Shown here piece after piece: positions 43,735-52,700 of a stretch of DNA of 64,000 nt. A program made the translations under genes and the position numbers. Source of the DNA: an uncultured Paracoccaceae bacterium. Lineage in GTDB: Bacteria; Pseudomonadota; Alphaproteobacteria; Rhodobacterales; Rhodobacteraceae. The stretch covers positions 248,001 to 312,000 of the forward strand of contig CANKYO010000005.1 of the NCBI GenBank assembly GCA_947488175.1, in the 5' to 3' direction. The notes under the pieces are model-generated. The model worked only from the letters and a program-made list of their open reading frames with translations, searched no databases and was not told the origin of the DNA. Each line of letters begins with the position of its first letter. The stretch's first letter is position 1.

Positions 43735-44357
43735 CCCCGCGACTGTGCGAGCGCTGCGGCCAATGCCGCGCCATCCGGTCCGGCACTGCGCAACCCGGCC
43801 TCGGTCCCGATCTGATCGGCATCTGATTTATGCTGGTTGATTTTCCAGCTGCCCTCCAGCCGGTCAATAACCAGACGCAGGCCCACAATGCCGCGTGACA
43901 GGGACCCGATAAAGCGGTCCGGCGCATCGCTGACCTGCCAGGGGGCATCGCGGTCGCGCTCATTGGCATCTGTCAGGGCATTCAAATGCTGCTGCAGCCA
44001 ATCGTCATCCTGACAGGTTTCCAGCGTGCCATGGGCATGGACCGCGATATAGGCCCATGTCGGCACGACCTTGCCGTGCTTTTGCTTTGAGGGATACCAG
44101 GACGGCGACACATAGGATTGCGGGCCTTGAAAGATCGCGGCACTCGGCCCGACCGGTTCTGCCCGCCAATGCGGATTGGCCCGGGCGACATGGGTTTCCA
44201 GCACGATCTGGTCGGCCAGATGCCGAACGACCATCGGCACATGGGTAATCACCAGCCCGTCCGCCGATGGGGTGACAAGGGCGGCAAGCTGAATATCCGC
44301 CATGGCCCGCGCCAACACATCGGGGCGGTCTTCGGCGAAGGCAGCAGGTTTGTACAT
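43731..44357 (-). CDS. PaiB-family FMN-binding negative transcriptional regulator
   Basis: A 208-residue FMN-binding split-barrel protein of the PaiB type. Starts MYKPAAFAEDRPDVLARAMADIQLAALVT and contains QSYVSPSWYPSKQKHGKVVPTWAYIAVHAHGTL and SRGIVGLRLVIDRLEGSWKINQHKSD, the family's conserved blocks. ATG 44357 has a near-perfect GGAAAGGAG ribosome site. The target is unknown; the Bacillus PaiB name is historical, and many members may be flavoenzymes. An 11-bp phased repeat array lies 69 nt upstream. Confidence 0.88.
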   Translation of the reverse strand: MYKPAAFAEDRPDVLARAMADIQLAALVTPSADGLVITHVPMVVRHLADQIVLETHVARANPHWRAEPVGPSAAIFQGPQSYVSPSWYPSKQKHGKVVPTWAYIAVHAHGTLETCQDDDWLQQHLNALTDANERDRDAPWQVSDAPDRFIGSLSRGIVGLRLVIDRLEGSWKINQHKSDADQIGTEAGLRSAGPDGAALAAALAQSRG

Positions 44358-44425
44358 CAGCACTCCTTTCCAGCGTGCAAACGCGGCGCCCGCTACATTA
44401 ATCCGGGGGCACCGTACGGTGGGGT

Positions 44426-44464
44426 CCGACGTTTTGCCGACGCAAATCCGACGCGATGCCGACT
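44426..44464 (-). repeat. Four 11-bp-phased CGTCGG direct repeats (copy 1)
   Basis: On the plus strand CCGACG occurs at 44426, 44437 and 44448, then CCGACT at 44459: exact 11-nt steps. Read on the minus strand (the paiB direction) this is AGTCGG then three CGTCGG, ending CGTCGGACCCC. The same array is at 53408-53446, upstream of another gene in the same relative orientation. A fifth degenerate TCGACG is at 44472. Confidence 0.7.
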
Positions 44465-44500
44465 GCAAAAATCGACGCTGATTTGCCCATTAATCTTTGA

Positions 44501-44535
44501 CTCGCAGGGGTTTCGTCAAAACGCCCCTGCGCGAG
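44501..44535 (-). terminator. Hairpin downstream of tpa
   Basis: CGCAGGGG (44503-44510) pairs with CCCCTGCG (44524-44531), with possible outer CTC/GAG pairing. It lies 8 nt after the tpa stop codon on the minus strand. No strong T-run follows, so Rho-independent function is likely but not certain. Confidence 0.55.
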
Positions 44536-44542
44536 CAAAAGG

Positions 44543-45925
44543 TTAACCCAAAACCCGCCCAATCGCCTGATCAACCGCATCCGTGACCTGATCCAGATCG
44601 TCCTTAGTCGCAATCAGCGGCGGGGCGAAAAGCAGCGTGTTGTTGAACCCCGGCAGCGACCGATTGGTGGCCCCGATGATGATACCTTGCGCCATGCAAT
44701 CGGCCACAATCGCCGCCACCTGCTTCTCCGGAACAGGCTCCTTGGTGTTGCGGTCCAGCACCATCTCTGCGCCCGCAAACAGGCCCATGCCGCGTACATC
44801 GCCGATCCATTTATGCTTTTCCATCAAGGCATTGAGGTTGCCCTTCAAATGCTCGCCCATCCGGGTGGAATTGCCGCGCAGGTCTTCTTCCTCGATGATC
44901 TTCATGTTTTCGATGGCGGCAGCGGGGCCCGCCGTACAGCCGCCAAAGGTCGAGATATCGCGGAAATAGCTCAGGTGATCGGTGTCGTCCTTGAACTGCT
45001 CGAACACTGCATTTGTGGTCACGCAGCACGAAATCGCGGCATAGCCCGAGGCCACGCCCTTGGCCATGGTCACGATGTCCGGCTGGACGCCAAACTGTTG
45101 ATATCCAAACCATGTTCCGGTCCGGCCCACGCCGCAGACAACCTCGTCAATATGCAGCAGGATGTCGTATTTCTTGCAGATTTCCTGCACCCGATCCCAA
45201 TAGCCCTTGGGCGGGACAATAATGCCGCCGCCAGCGGTGATCGGCTCAAGGCACAGCGCGCCAACGGTATCGGGCCCCTCGCGCAGGATCACATCCTCGA
45301 TCGCCTGCGCGGCCTTGACGCCATATTCCTCACCGGCCATGCCGTCCTGCGCGCGGTATTCCAGGCAATGCGGCACCTGCACAAAGCCGGGGGTGAATGG
45401 ACCGTACTGTGCGTTGCGTTCTTCCTGACCGCCGGCTGATAGGGATGTGATCGTGGTGCCGTGATAGTCCCGCTCGCGGTACAAAATCTTGTACTTCTTG
45501 CCGCCATGGTGCTTGTGACTGATCTGGCGCACCATCTTGAACGCCTTCTCATTCGCCTCAGAGCCTGAGTTGGCATAGTAAACCCGGTCCAGCCCCGGCA
45601 TCTTGTCGGTCAGCATTTCGGAAAACTGTGCGCCCGGAATGGTCCCCGCCATACCACCGAAAAAGCACATCTTGGTCAGTTGGTCGGCCACGGCCTTGCT
45701 GATCCGCTCGCGGCCGTAGCCCACATTGACGGTCCAGACACCACCGGACACCGCATCGATATGCTCCTTGCCCTTGATGTCCCAGACGCGCAGGCCCTTG
45801 CCCTCGACGATGATGCGCGGATCAATCGTCTCGTAAGGCTTGTGCTGGGACAGGTGGTGCCACACATGGGCGCGGTCCGCCTCGACAACGTGTCCGGGAT
45901 CGTTTGCGAATGATTGCGTATCCAT
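44543..45925 (-). CDS. tpa: Taurine--pyruvate aminotransferase
   Basis: Tpa transfers the amino group of taurine to pyruvate, giving sulfoacetaldehyde and alanine. The 460-residue class III aminotransferase has YYANSGSEANEKAFKMVRQ, the DEVVCGVGRTGTWFGYQ loop and the PLP Lys in PDIVTMAKGVASGYAAI. ATG 45925 is preceded by GGAG; an in-frame extension to 46081 would add 52 unconserved residues. It is divergent from tauABC, with xsc and tauR nearby, which fixes taurine over beta-alanine or other omega-amino acids as substrate. Confidence 0.94.
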   Translation of the reverse strand: MDTQSFANDPGHVVEADRAHVWHHLSQHKPYETIDPRIIVEGKGLRVWDIKGKEHIDAVSGGVWTVNVGYGRERISKAVADQLTKMCFFGGMAGTIPGAQFSEMLTDKMPGLDRVYYANSGSEANEKAFKMVRQISHKHHGGKKYKILYRERDYHGTTITSLSAGGQEERNAQYGPFTPGFVQVPHCLEYRAQDGMAGEEYGVKAAQAIEDVILREGPDTVGALCLEPITAGGGIIVPPKGYWDRVQEICKKYDILLHIDEVVCGVGRTGTWFGYQQFGVQPDIVTMAKGVASGYAAISCCVTTNAVFEQFKDDTDHLSYFRDISTFGGCTAGPAAAIENMKIIEEEDLRGNSTRMGEHLKGNLNALMEKHKWIGDVRGMGLFAGAEMVLDRNTKEPVPEKQVAAIVADCMAQGIIIGATNRSLPGFNNTLLFAPPLIATKDDLDQVTDAVDQAIGRVLG

Positions 45926-46409
45926 GTGGCTTCTCCAAAAGCATGTGGAAGGGCGGACAGTTCGAATCCGGTTCGCAAGCTGCCGCGTTCTGTTGCATTT
46001 TGCCTGCAGCGGGCGCTTTACCAATAGGGCCAGTTGGGGTGCATGCGTATAGCCAAAACGGGATGGGACGGGTTCGTTCAATCAGTCAAATTGCTTACTA
46101 ACTATCTGAATTAAATATAAAAAACAGGAAATCAGCATCAGTTTCACGTCACCTTTTCGGATTTTCCGAAGGTTTCTTATGATTGACGCGGGGTCGGGAA
46201 TTACCTTCGCTCTCCGGTAACTTGTCGCGCATCGCCTTTGTTTTTGCGCCGACAGGGACGCGTCGGCCATTGTTTTGGCCATTGATCACGCTGAATGCGA
46301 TGGGGGCTATGAAGCCAGCCAGAATCGTGGTCAGCTAACACCATAAAGACGGGGAAACTCCGTTCACGAACCGGCCCGATACAAGGGTCAGCAACACGGG
46401 AGAAAACGA
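45926..46409. other. 484-nt divergent tpa/tauA control region
   Basis: No convincing gene. On the minus strand CTGGCCCTAT (46033-46024) and TTGGCTATAC (46056-46047) are offset by 23 nt, a weak version of the TauR repeats seen before xsc. An AT-rich stretch spans about 46082-46130. TTCGGA/TCCGAA around TTT (46156-46170) is an operator-like inverted repeat, and GCCGAC/GTCGGC arms lie at 46248-46253 and 46262-46267. A small minus-strand frame at 46082-46282 has no ribosome site or recognisable content. Confidence 0.5.
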
Positions 46410-47417
46410 ATGAAATTCACCAAAACACTGATGAGCGCAGTTGCAGGTGTCGCCCTGATGGCGGGTACCACACAAGCGTTTGCAGATGGCCATGAAGAGA
46501 TCACGGTGGCGTACTTCCTCGAATGGCCGATGCCGTTCCAGTTCGCCAAGGTCAACGGGACATATGACGAGGCGATGGGCGTCAAGGTCAACTGGGTCAG
46601 CTTCGATGCAGGCACGGCGATGTCGGCTGCTATGGCATCGGGCGATGTGCAGATTTCCGTCAGCCAGGGTGTGCCGCCGTTCGTGGTTGCGGCCTCTGCC
46701 GGGCAGGATTTGCAGATCCTTGATGTTGCCGTGTCCTATGCCGAAAACGACAACTGCGTTGTGTCCTCCGGCCTTGAAATCGACAAGGACAGCGCGGACG
46801 AACTGGCCGGCAAGAAGGTCGCCGTGCCACTTGGTACAGCGGCCCATTATGGCTTCCTGCGCCAGATGGATCACTTCGGTGTTGATCTGGCCTCGCTCGA
46901 AGTTGTGGACATGGCCCCTGCCGAAGGTGCAGCGGCGCTGGCACAAGGCCAGGTCGATATGTCCTGCGGCTGGGGTGGCGCGCTGCGCCGCATGAAAGAG
47001 CATGGCAATGTGCTGCTGACCGGTGCGGAGAAAGAAGAGCTGGGCATTCTGGTCTTTGACGTGACATCGGCACCAGCATCCTTTGTCGCCGAAAACCCTG
47101 AACTGGTTGCCAAATTCCTGGAAGTGACTGCAGCCGCCAATGCCTCCTGGAATGACGGATCAGGCGTCGAGGAAATGCTCCCCGTGATCGCACAGGATGC
47201 CGGTATGGACGAGGACGCCACCCGCGAGACGATGGCAACATTTGTCTTCCCCAGCGTAGAAGACCAATTGTCAGAACGTTGGCTTGGCGGTGCGGCACCT
47301 GCCTTTATGAAAGGCGTCGCAGACGTGTTTGTTGAGTCCGGTTCAATTGATGGCGCGCTGGACAGCTACACCGGCAACGTCAATACCGGTCCGCTGGCCA
47401 CGATCAGCGCACAATAA
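46410..47417 (+). CDS. tauA: Taurine ABC transporter periplasmic binding protein
   Basis: A 335-residue binding protein with a signal peptide (MKFTKTLMSAVAGVALMAGTTQAFADG). The mature part begins ITVAYFLEWPMPFQFAKVNG and has GDVQISVSQGVPPFVVAASAGQDL, typical of TauA. The GGGAGAAAA ribosome site is clear. It starts the tauABC operon, divergent from tpa. Confidence 0.94.
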   Translation: MKFTKTLMSAVAGVALMAGTTQAFADGHEEITVAYFLEWPMPFQFAKVNGTYDEAMGVKVNWVSFDAGTAMSAAMASGDVQISVSQGVPPFVVAASAGQDLQILDVAVSYAENDNCVVSSGLEIDKDSADELAGKKVAVPLGTAAHYGFLRQMDHFGVDLASLEVVDMAPAEGAAALAQGQVDMSCGWGGALRRMKEHGNVLLTGAEKEELGILVFDVTSAPASFVAENPELVAKFLEVTAAANASWNDGSGVEEMLPVIAQDAGMDEDATRETMATFVFPSVEDQLSERWLGGAAPAFMKGVADVFVESGSIDGALDSYTGNVNTGPLATISAQ

Positions 47418-47426
47418 CGACCTTTT

Positions 47427-47456
47427 GACTGGCGCGGGCGCGGGCCTGCGCCAGTC
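47427..47456 (+). terminator. Intercistronic hairpin between tauA and tauB
   Basis: GACTGGCGC (47427-47435) pairs with GCGCCAGTC (47448-47456), 10 nt after the tauA stop. There is no T-run, so it is more likely an mRNA 3'-end stabiliser or partial attenuator that keeps binding-protein expression above that of tauBC. Confidence 0.6.
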
Positions 47457-47546
47457 ATCCCATCTTGTTCCCGAAAATCCCTGCCAGCCGCCGCGCGGCG
47501 CGACGATAACGGCGCAGGTATTTTCCGGAACAACAAGGGACGGGAT

Positions 47547-48350
47547 ATGTCGGGACTTCAATTAGACAAGGTGTCCATGCGGTTCGATCTGCCGAATGGG
47601 TCATCCGTGCAGGCTCTCAAGGATGTCTCGCTTGACCTCAAGGCGGGCGAGCTTTTGTCGGTACTGGGACCATCGGGTTGCGGCAAGACGACATTGCTGA
47701 ACATCGTGGCCGGGTTTCTGGCACCCACCGAAGGGCAGATCATCCTCAACGGTCACACAGTCACCGGCCCCGCGGCGGAACGGGGCATGGTGTTCCAGCA
47801 GGGTGCCCTTTTTGAATGGATGAGCGTGCGTGAAAACGTGGGCTTTGGGCCTTCAATGAAAGGCATGCCGAAGGCGGAGAAAGCCAAGATTGTTGATCAT
47901 CTGCTGGATGTCGTTGGCTTGCAGGATTTCAAGGAAAAGGCGGTTTATGAACTGTCTGGCGGGATGCAGCAGCGCGTGGCCCTGGCCCGTTGTCTGGCCA
48001 ATGAACCCGATGTGATCCTGATGGACGAACCGCTGGGCGCGCTTGACGCGCTGACCCGCGAAAAGATGCAAGGCCTGGTGCTGAAGCTGTGGAAGGAAAC
48101 CGGCAAGACCATCATCCTGATCACCCACTCGGTCGAAGAGGCGCTGCTGCTGGGTGAGCGACTGATCGTGATGGCCCCGCGTCCGGGGCGTATCCACAAG
48201 GAATACCGCCTGCCATTTGCCGAAATGGGCGTTGGGCAGGATCTGCGTGAGGTTAAGAAACATCCGCAATTCGGTGAAACCCGCGAGGAAATTCTGGGCA
48301 TGATCTGGGATATGGAAGAAGAAATCATGGGCCGGACGGAGACCGCATAA
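47547..48350 (+). CDS. tauB: Taurine ABC transporter ATP-binding protein
   Basis: A 267-residue ATPase of the nitrate/sulfonate/taurine family. Walker A GPSGCGKT is at residues 41-48, the signature LSGGMQQRVALARC near 135 and Walker B VILMDEPLGALD near 155. GGGA precedes the ATG. Its stop overlaps the tauC start by one base. Confidence 0.95.
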   Translation: MSGLQLDKVSMRFDLPNGSSVQALKDVSLDLKAGELLSVLGPSGCGKTTLLNIVAGFLAPTEGQIILNGHTVTGPAAERGMVFQQGALFEWMSVRENVGFGPSMKGMPKAEKAKIVDHLLDVVGLQDFKEKAVYELSGGMQQRVALARCLANEPDVILMDEPLGALDALTREKMQGLVLKLWKETGKTIILITHSVEEALLLGERLIVMAPRPGRIHKEYRLPFAEMGVGQDLREVKKHPQFGETREEILGMIWDMEEEIMGRTETA

Positions 48351-49684
48351 TGGAACTTCTGGGAAATCTTGGCGCTGAACTCTGGGCCGTCCTGCAAACG
48401 CTTTTTGCCGCAGCGCCTTATATTATTGGCTACATTCTGCTGATCCTGCTGATGATGGTCATCTGGAGTGGGATTAAACGGCTCCTGACCCCGAAACACG
48501 ACTATAGCTCATTGAAAACCGTGACCTTCGGCGACGAAAGCGCGGTGACGTCGAACACTGTCGCGTCGGTTGTTTCCGTCGTCCTGATCTTTGTGCTTTG
48601 GGGCGCATTCACCGGGTCGAAACTGCTTCCCGGTTTCCTGCATGTGCCGGGGCCGTTTACGGGTGATGCGTCGTTTACCTACACGATCACAACCCCTGAC
48701 GGGCGGACCGATGATGCGACTGTTGCGGTTATCGTGCATCCCGCCACGGTCGAAACCGCAGCACCCGAGATTGAGCCGGGGGATGGCATTGCCAAGAACG
48801 ACAGCACGGCCATTGGCGCTTATCGCAGCCAGCTTTTGCGCGTCGACCGTAACGATGACATGGGCCGGGACGAGGAGACCTTTATCACCGCCGTCAATGG
48901 TGAACCGATTGCACCCGGCGACGAAGTCAGGGTCGATTTCGGCACCGTGGCCATGTCTGACAAGGGGACGCTGAATATCATCCCGGCAACTGGCATCCAG
49001 ATGGAGCCGATCTGGCTGCCTGCGCCCGAAGCCGTCTGGGTCCGCATGACCGAGATCGCGACAGCCGGTTACCGCAACTCGACCTTGGCCGAACATCTGG
49101 GGTATTCGCTGTTCCGGGTTATCGTCGGTTTCTTGCTGGGGGCCTTGGTCGGCATTCCCTTGGGCTATGCGATGGGCCTGTCCAACTGGTTCCGCGGCTG
49201 GTTTGATCCGATCGTGGAATTCATGCGGCCGGTGCCGCCACTGGCCCTGATCCCGCTGGTGATCATCTGGGCGGGCATCGGTGAGGTCGGCAAGATCATC
49301 TTGCTGTTCCTGGCAGCACTTTGGATCATGGCGATTGCGGCGCGGTCGGGTGTGTCTGGGGTCCGCATTTCCAAGGTCCATGCGGCCTATTCGCTGGGCG
49401 CGTCCAAATGGCAGATTATGCGTCATGTGATCATCCCGAACTCTCTGCCCGAAATCTTCACCGGCGCCCGTGTCGCCATGGGGGTTTGCTGGGGTACAGT
49501 TGTGGCCGCCGAACTGGTTGCGGCGGAAAAGGGTGCGGGCATGATGATCATGGTGGCCTCGAAATTCCAGAGCACCGATATCGTGCTGATGGGGATTATC
49601 CTGATCGGTATCATCGGGTTCAGTATCGACATGCTGATGCGCTGGGCCGAGCGGATTCTGGTGCCGTGGAAAGGCAAGGGCTGA
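48350..49684 (+). CDS. tauC: Taurine ABC transporter permease with N-terminal periplasmic insertion
   Basis: The C-terminal half (about 235-444) is an ordinary TauC-type permease, with the EAA loop AAYSLGASKWQIMRHVIIP. Ahead of it are about 230 extra residues: a helix at 12-40, a second at 69-88, and a polar stretch at about 92-225. The polar part includes SFTYTITTPDGRTDDATVAVIV (108-129), which looks like an Ig/cadherin-like beta repeat. At 444 residues it is far longer than the usual 250-280. TAATG overlap with tauB confirms the start. Confidence 0.92.
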   Translation: MELLGNLGAELWAVLQTLFAAAPYIIGYILLILLMMVIWSGIKRLLTPKHDYSSLKTVTFGDESAVTSNTVASVVSVVLIFVLWGAFTGSKLLPGFLHVPGPFTGDASFTYTITTPDGRTDDATVAVIVHPATVETAAPEIEPGDGIAKNDSTAIGAYRSQLLRVDRNDDMGRDEETFITAVNGEPIAPGDEVRVDFGTVAMSDKGTLNIIPATGIQMEPIWLPAPEAVWVRMTEIATAGYRNSTLAEHLGYSLFRVIVGFLLGALVGIPLGYAMGLSNWFRGWFDPIVEFMRPVPPLALIPLVIIWAGIGEVGKIILLFLAALWIMAIAARSGVSGVRISKVHAAYSLGASKWQIMRHVIIPNSLPEIFTGARVAMGVCWGTVVAAELVAAEKGAGMMIMVASKFQSTDIVLMGIILIGIIGFSIDMLMRWAERILVPWKGKG

Positions 49685-49712
49685 CGCCCAACCCTCAAAA
49701 ATACATCACGAG

Positions 49713-49747
49713 AAGCGGGCAGGGGTCACCTCTGCCCGTTCTTTTTT
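49713..49747 (+). terminator. Rho-independent terminator of tauABC
   Basis: CGGGCAG (49716-49722) pairs with CTGCCCG (49732-49738) and is followed by TTC and six T (49742-49747). It lies 30 nt after the tauC stop and ahead of the copper promoter. Confidence 0.85.
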
Positions 49748-49756
49748 GCCAAGGTA

Positions 49757-49787
49757 TTGACCTTCCCGTGACTGGAACCCTTATGTG
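49757..49787 (+). promoter_or_regulatory. MerR/CueR-type copper promoter of copA
   Basis: TTGACC (-35, 49757-49762) and TTATGT/TATGTG (-10 near 49782) are 18-19 nt apart, the stretched spacing of MerR-family promoters. Between them is TTCCCGTGACTGGAA (49763-49777), with TTCC/GGAA arms, close to known CueR/HmrR operators. The regulator gene is at the end of the same operon, so the circuit is autoregulatory. Confidence 0.75.
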
Positions 49788-49815
49788 AGGGGCACAACTC
49801 AGAAATAGGTGCATC

Positions 49816-52242
49816 ATGGCCGCGGCCGCTGAAATCAGATTTGGAATTGAAGGCATGTCCTGCGGGTCCTGTGTGGGACGCGCCGAACGCGCACTGACAG
49901 CTGTGCCGGGGGTGGCTGCCGCGCATGTCAATCTGGCCGATGCGTCTGCGACGGTGACCTTGGCCACGGACGGCACCGGGCGCGGGGTGGCTGACGCCCT
50001 GAAGGCGGCAGGTTATCCCGCGCGTGCGCAGGACATCTCCTTGACCATCGACGGGATGAGCTGCGCCTCCTGCGTCGGCCGGGTCGAAACGGCGTTGCTT
50101 GCGGTGCCCGGCGTGCTGACAGCGCAGGTCAATCTGGTCAACGGAACCGCACAGGTCAGCACCTTGGGCGACACCCAACCGTTGATCGATGCTGTCGCCA
50201 GTGTGGGGTATCACGCCGCGCCCACCCGTACCGACCAGCCCGCCGATACACGTCAAGCGGATGAGGCCGCCGCCTGGTTCCGGCGTTTTCTGATCGCTGC
50301 CGCGCTGACGCTGCCGGTCTTTGTGATGGAGATGGGCGGGCATCTTTTTCCGTCGTTCCATCACTGGATCGCCCGCACCATCGGCACACCGGCCAGCTGG
50401 ACGATCCAGTTCATCCTGACCACGCTGGTGCTGGCGGGGCCGGGGCGGGAATTCTTCGTCAAGGGCATTCCGGCCCTGCGGCGCATGGCCCCTGACATGA
50501 ACGCGCTTGTCGTGCTTGGCACCGGCGCAGCCTGGCTGTTCTCGACTGTGGCCCTGTTTGCCCCCGCACTTTTGCCCGAAGGCACCCGTGTTGTTTATTT
50601 TGAAGCCGCGGCAGTGATCGTCACCCTCATCCTTCTGGGTCGCTGGCTTGAAGCGCGGGCCAAAAGCCAGACAGGAGCGGCCATCAAGCATCTGATCGGG
50701 TTGCAGCCGACCACCGCCCGCGTGATCCGCGACGGCGCGCCCATGGATGTGCCATTGGCCGAAGTGCTGCGCGACGATCTGCTCCTGATCCGCCCCGGTG
50801 ACAAGATCCCGACGGACGGGCAGGTCACCGAAGGGGCCAGCTACGTTGATGAAAGCATGATCACCGGCGAACCGATCCCCGTGGAAAAAGGCGTCGGCGA
50901 CGCGCTGGTCGGCGGGACGATCAACGGCAACGGTGCACTGACAATGCGGGCGACGGCGGTGGGTGCGGATACCGTCCTCGCCCGGATCGTGGCCATGGTG
51001 CAGGACGCACAAGGCGCACGCCTGCCGGTGCAGGATCTGGTCAACCGGGTGACGCTCTGGTTCGTTCCGGTTGTGATCGCCATCGCGGCGCTGGCCGTTA
51101 TCGGCTGGCTGATCTTCGGGCCAGCGCCGGTCCTGTCCTACGCGCTGGTGGCGGGGGTTTCGGTGTTGATCGTTGCTTGCCCTTGCGCGATGGGCCTTGC
51201 CACGCCAACCGCGATCATGGTCGGTACCGGGCGGGCCGCGGGCTTGGGCGTGTTGTTCCGGCAAGGTGATGCGCTTCAGGCGCTCAGCGGGATTGACACC
51301 GTCGCCTTTGACAAGACCGGCACGCTGACGATGGGCGAACCGTCATTGACGGATGTGATCCCGATTGTGGGTGAAAAGGACGATTTGCTGCGCCTTGTCG
51401 CCGCGGTCGAGGCGAAATCGGAACATCCGGTGGCCCGCGCTATCGTGGCGGCGGTCGACGGGCTTGCGGCTACAGTGTCGGATTTCACTGCGATCCCGGG
51501 GCAGGGGCTGCGTGGGACGGTGGACGGCAAGGCCGTCATCGTCGGCAATGCCCGGCTGATGAGCGAAAGCGGTGTCGCAACGGACGTTCTGGTGCCCATG
51601 GCCGATGAATTGGCCGAGGCGGGCAAGACGCCGGTCGTTGTGGCCATCGACGGCACACCCGCCGGCGTGATTGGCGTGGCCGACACCCTACGCCTGACGG
51701 CGAAAGACACCGTGCAACGCCTGCAGGATCAGGGCCTGCGGGTTGCGCTGGTCACCGGTGACGCTGTGCAGACGGGCATGGCAATCGGCAAGGCGCTGGG
51801 GATTTCGCATGTGGTCGCTGGCGTCCTGCCGGACGGCAAGGTCGACGCGATCCGGGACTTGCAGGCCGATGGTGGCAAGGTCGCCTTTGTCGGTGACGGG
51901 ATCAACGACGCCCCCGCGCTGGCCGCGGCCGAGGTTGGGATCGCCATCGGGACCGGCACGGATGTTGCCGTGGAAAGCGCCGATGTGGTGTTGATGTCCG
52001 GCGACCCTTTGGGTGTGCTCAACGCCCTCACGATCAGCCGCGCCACGATGCGCAATGTCAAACAGAACCTTGTCTGGGCCTTTGGCTACAACGTGCTGCT
52101 AATCCCGGTTGCGGCGGGGCTGCTGTTCCCGCTTTGGGGGATCCTTCTGTCGCCTGCGCTGGCGGCAGGGGCGATGGCGCTGTCCAGCGTTCTGGTGGTG
52201 ACAAACGCGCTGCGCCTGCGGCGTGTGAGGGGGGTCGCATGA
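49816..52242 (+). CDS. copA: Copper(I)-exporting P1B-type ATPase
   Basis: An 808-residue heavy-metal P-type ATPase. Two N-terminal metal-binding domains carry CxxC at Cys16/Cys19 and Cys83/Cys86 (GMSCGSC and GMSCASC). The ion channel motif is Cys455-Pro-Cys457 (VACPCAMG), the phosphorylated Asp499 is in DKTGTLT, and [20 protein letters not shown] is present. The CPC motif with late MxSS-type helix and the CueR partner indicate Cu+/Ag+ rather than Zn2+. It sits in the inner membrane and exports copper from the cytoplasm. Confidence 0.96.
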   Translation: MAAAAEIRFGIEGMSCGSCVGRAERALTAVPGVAAAHVNLADASATVTLATDGTGRGVADALKAAGYPARAQDISLTIDGMSCASCVGRVETALLAVPGVLTAQVNLVNGTAQVSTLGDTQPLIDAVASVGYHAAPTRTDQPADTRQADEAAAWFRRFLIAAALTLPVFVMEMGGHLFPSFHHWIARTIGTPASWTIQFILTTLVLAGPGREFFVKGIPALRRMAPDMNALVVLGTGAAWLFSTVALFAPALLPEGTRVVYFEAAAVIVTLILLGRWLEARAKSQTGAAIKHLIGLQPTTARVIRDGAPMDVPLAEVLRDDLLLIRPGDKIPTDGQVTEGASYVDESMITGEPIPVEKGVGDALVGGTINGNGALTMRATAVGADTVLARIVAMVQDAQGARLPVQDLVNRVTLWFVPVVIAIAALAVIGWLIFGPAPVLSYALVAGVSVLIVACPCAMGLATPTAIMVGTGRAAGLGVLFRQGDALQALSGIDTVAFDKTGTLTMGEPSLTDVIPIVGEKDDLLRLVAAVEAKSEHPVARAIVAAVDGLAATVSDFTAIPGQGLRGTVDGKAVIVGNARLMSESGVATDVLVPMADELAEAGKTPVVVAIDGTPAGVIGVADTLRLTAKDTVQRLQDQGLRVALVTGDAVQTGMAIGKALGISHVVAGVLPDGKVDAIRDLQADGGKVAFVGDGINDAPALAAAEVGIAIGTGTDVAVESADVVLMSGDPLGVLNALTISRATMRNVKQNLVWAFGYNVLLIPVAAGLLFPLWGILLSPALAAGAMALSSVLVVTNALRLRRVRGVA

Positions 52243-52625
52243 ATATCGGTGACGTGGCAGAGCGGACAGGTTTGCCGGCAAAAACAATCCGTTACTACGA
52301 GGATATCGGGCTTGTGACACCGCAGCGTGGCAGCAACGGCTACCGCGTTTTCCGCGATACGGATGCGCATAAACTGACCTTTCTGGGTCGGGCCCGACAG
52401 CTGGGATTCTCGATCGACGAATGTCGCGATCTGCTGGCCCTGTGGGAGGATCGGAACCGCGCCAGCGCCGATGTCCGCGCCATCGCCAAGGGGCATCTGG
52501 ACGATATCGAAAGCAAAATCAAAGGCTTGGTGGCCATGCGCGACACGCTGGCCGAACTCGTGCGCGACTGCGCTGGCGATCACCGGCCCGATTGTCCGAT
52601 CCTCAAAGGGCTCGAGGGGCCATGA
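52239..52625 (+). CDS. cueR: CueR/HmrR-type MerR-family copper regulator
   Basis: A 128-residue MerR protein. The N-terminal helix-turn-helix reads [23 protein letters not shown] (residues 3-25). Cys111 and Cys119 ([10 protein letters not shown]) give the C-x7-C metal loop of CueR. It overlaps the copA stop as ATGA, so pump and sensor are translated together. It would activate the stretched promoter at 49757. Confidence 0.94.
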   Translation: MNIGDVAERTGLPAKTIRYYEDIGLVTPQRGSNGYRVFRDTDAHKLTFLGRARQLGFSIDECRDLLALWEDRNRASADVRAIAKGHLDDIESKIKGLVAMRDTLAELVRDCAGDHRPDCPILKGLEGP

Positions 52626-52700
52626 AATCACCCTGATCCTGCCTTGAGACTGCAGTTTTTACGTGTGATGCAAGCATCTTGAGCAGATTTGGGTGATGCC

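Noticed and set aside
46082..46282. 66-codon minus-strand frame in the tpa/tauA control region
   Set aside because: No ribosome site, lies across the AT-rich putative promoter and an inverted repeat, and has no recognisable content.
49726..51264. 512-codon minus-strand open frame antisense to copA
   Set aside because: It mirrors the GC-rich copA frame, has no ribosome site, and is rich in His/Gln/Arg/Gly typical of antisense shadows; copA carries all family motifs.
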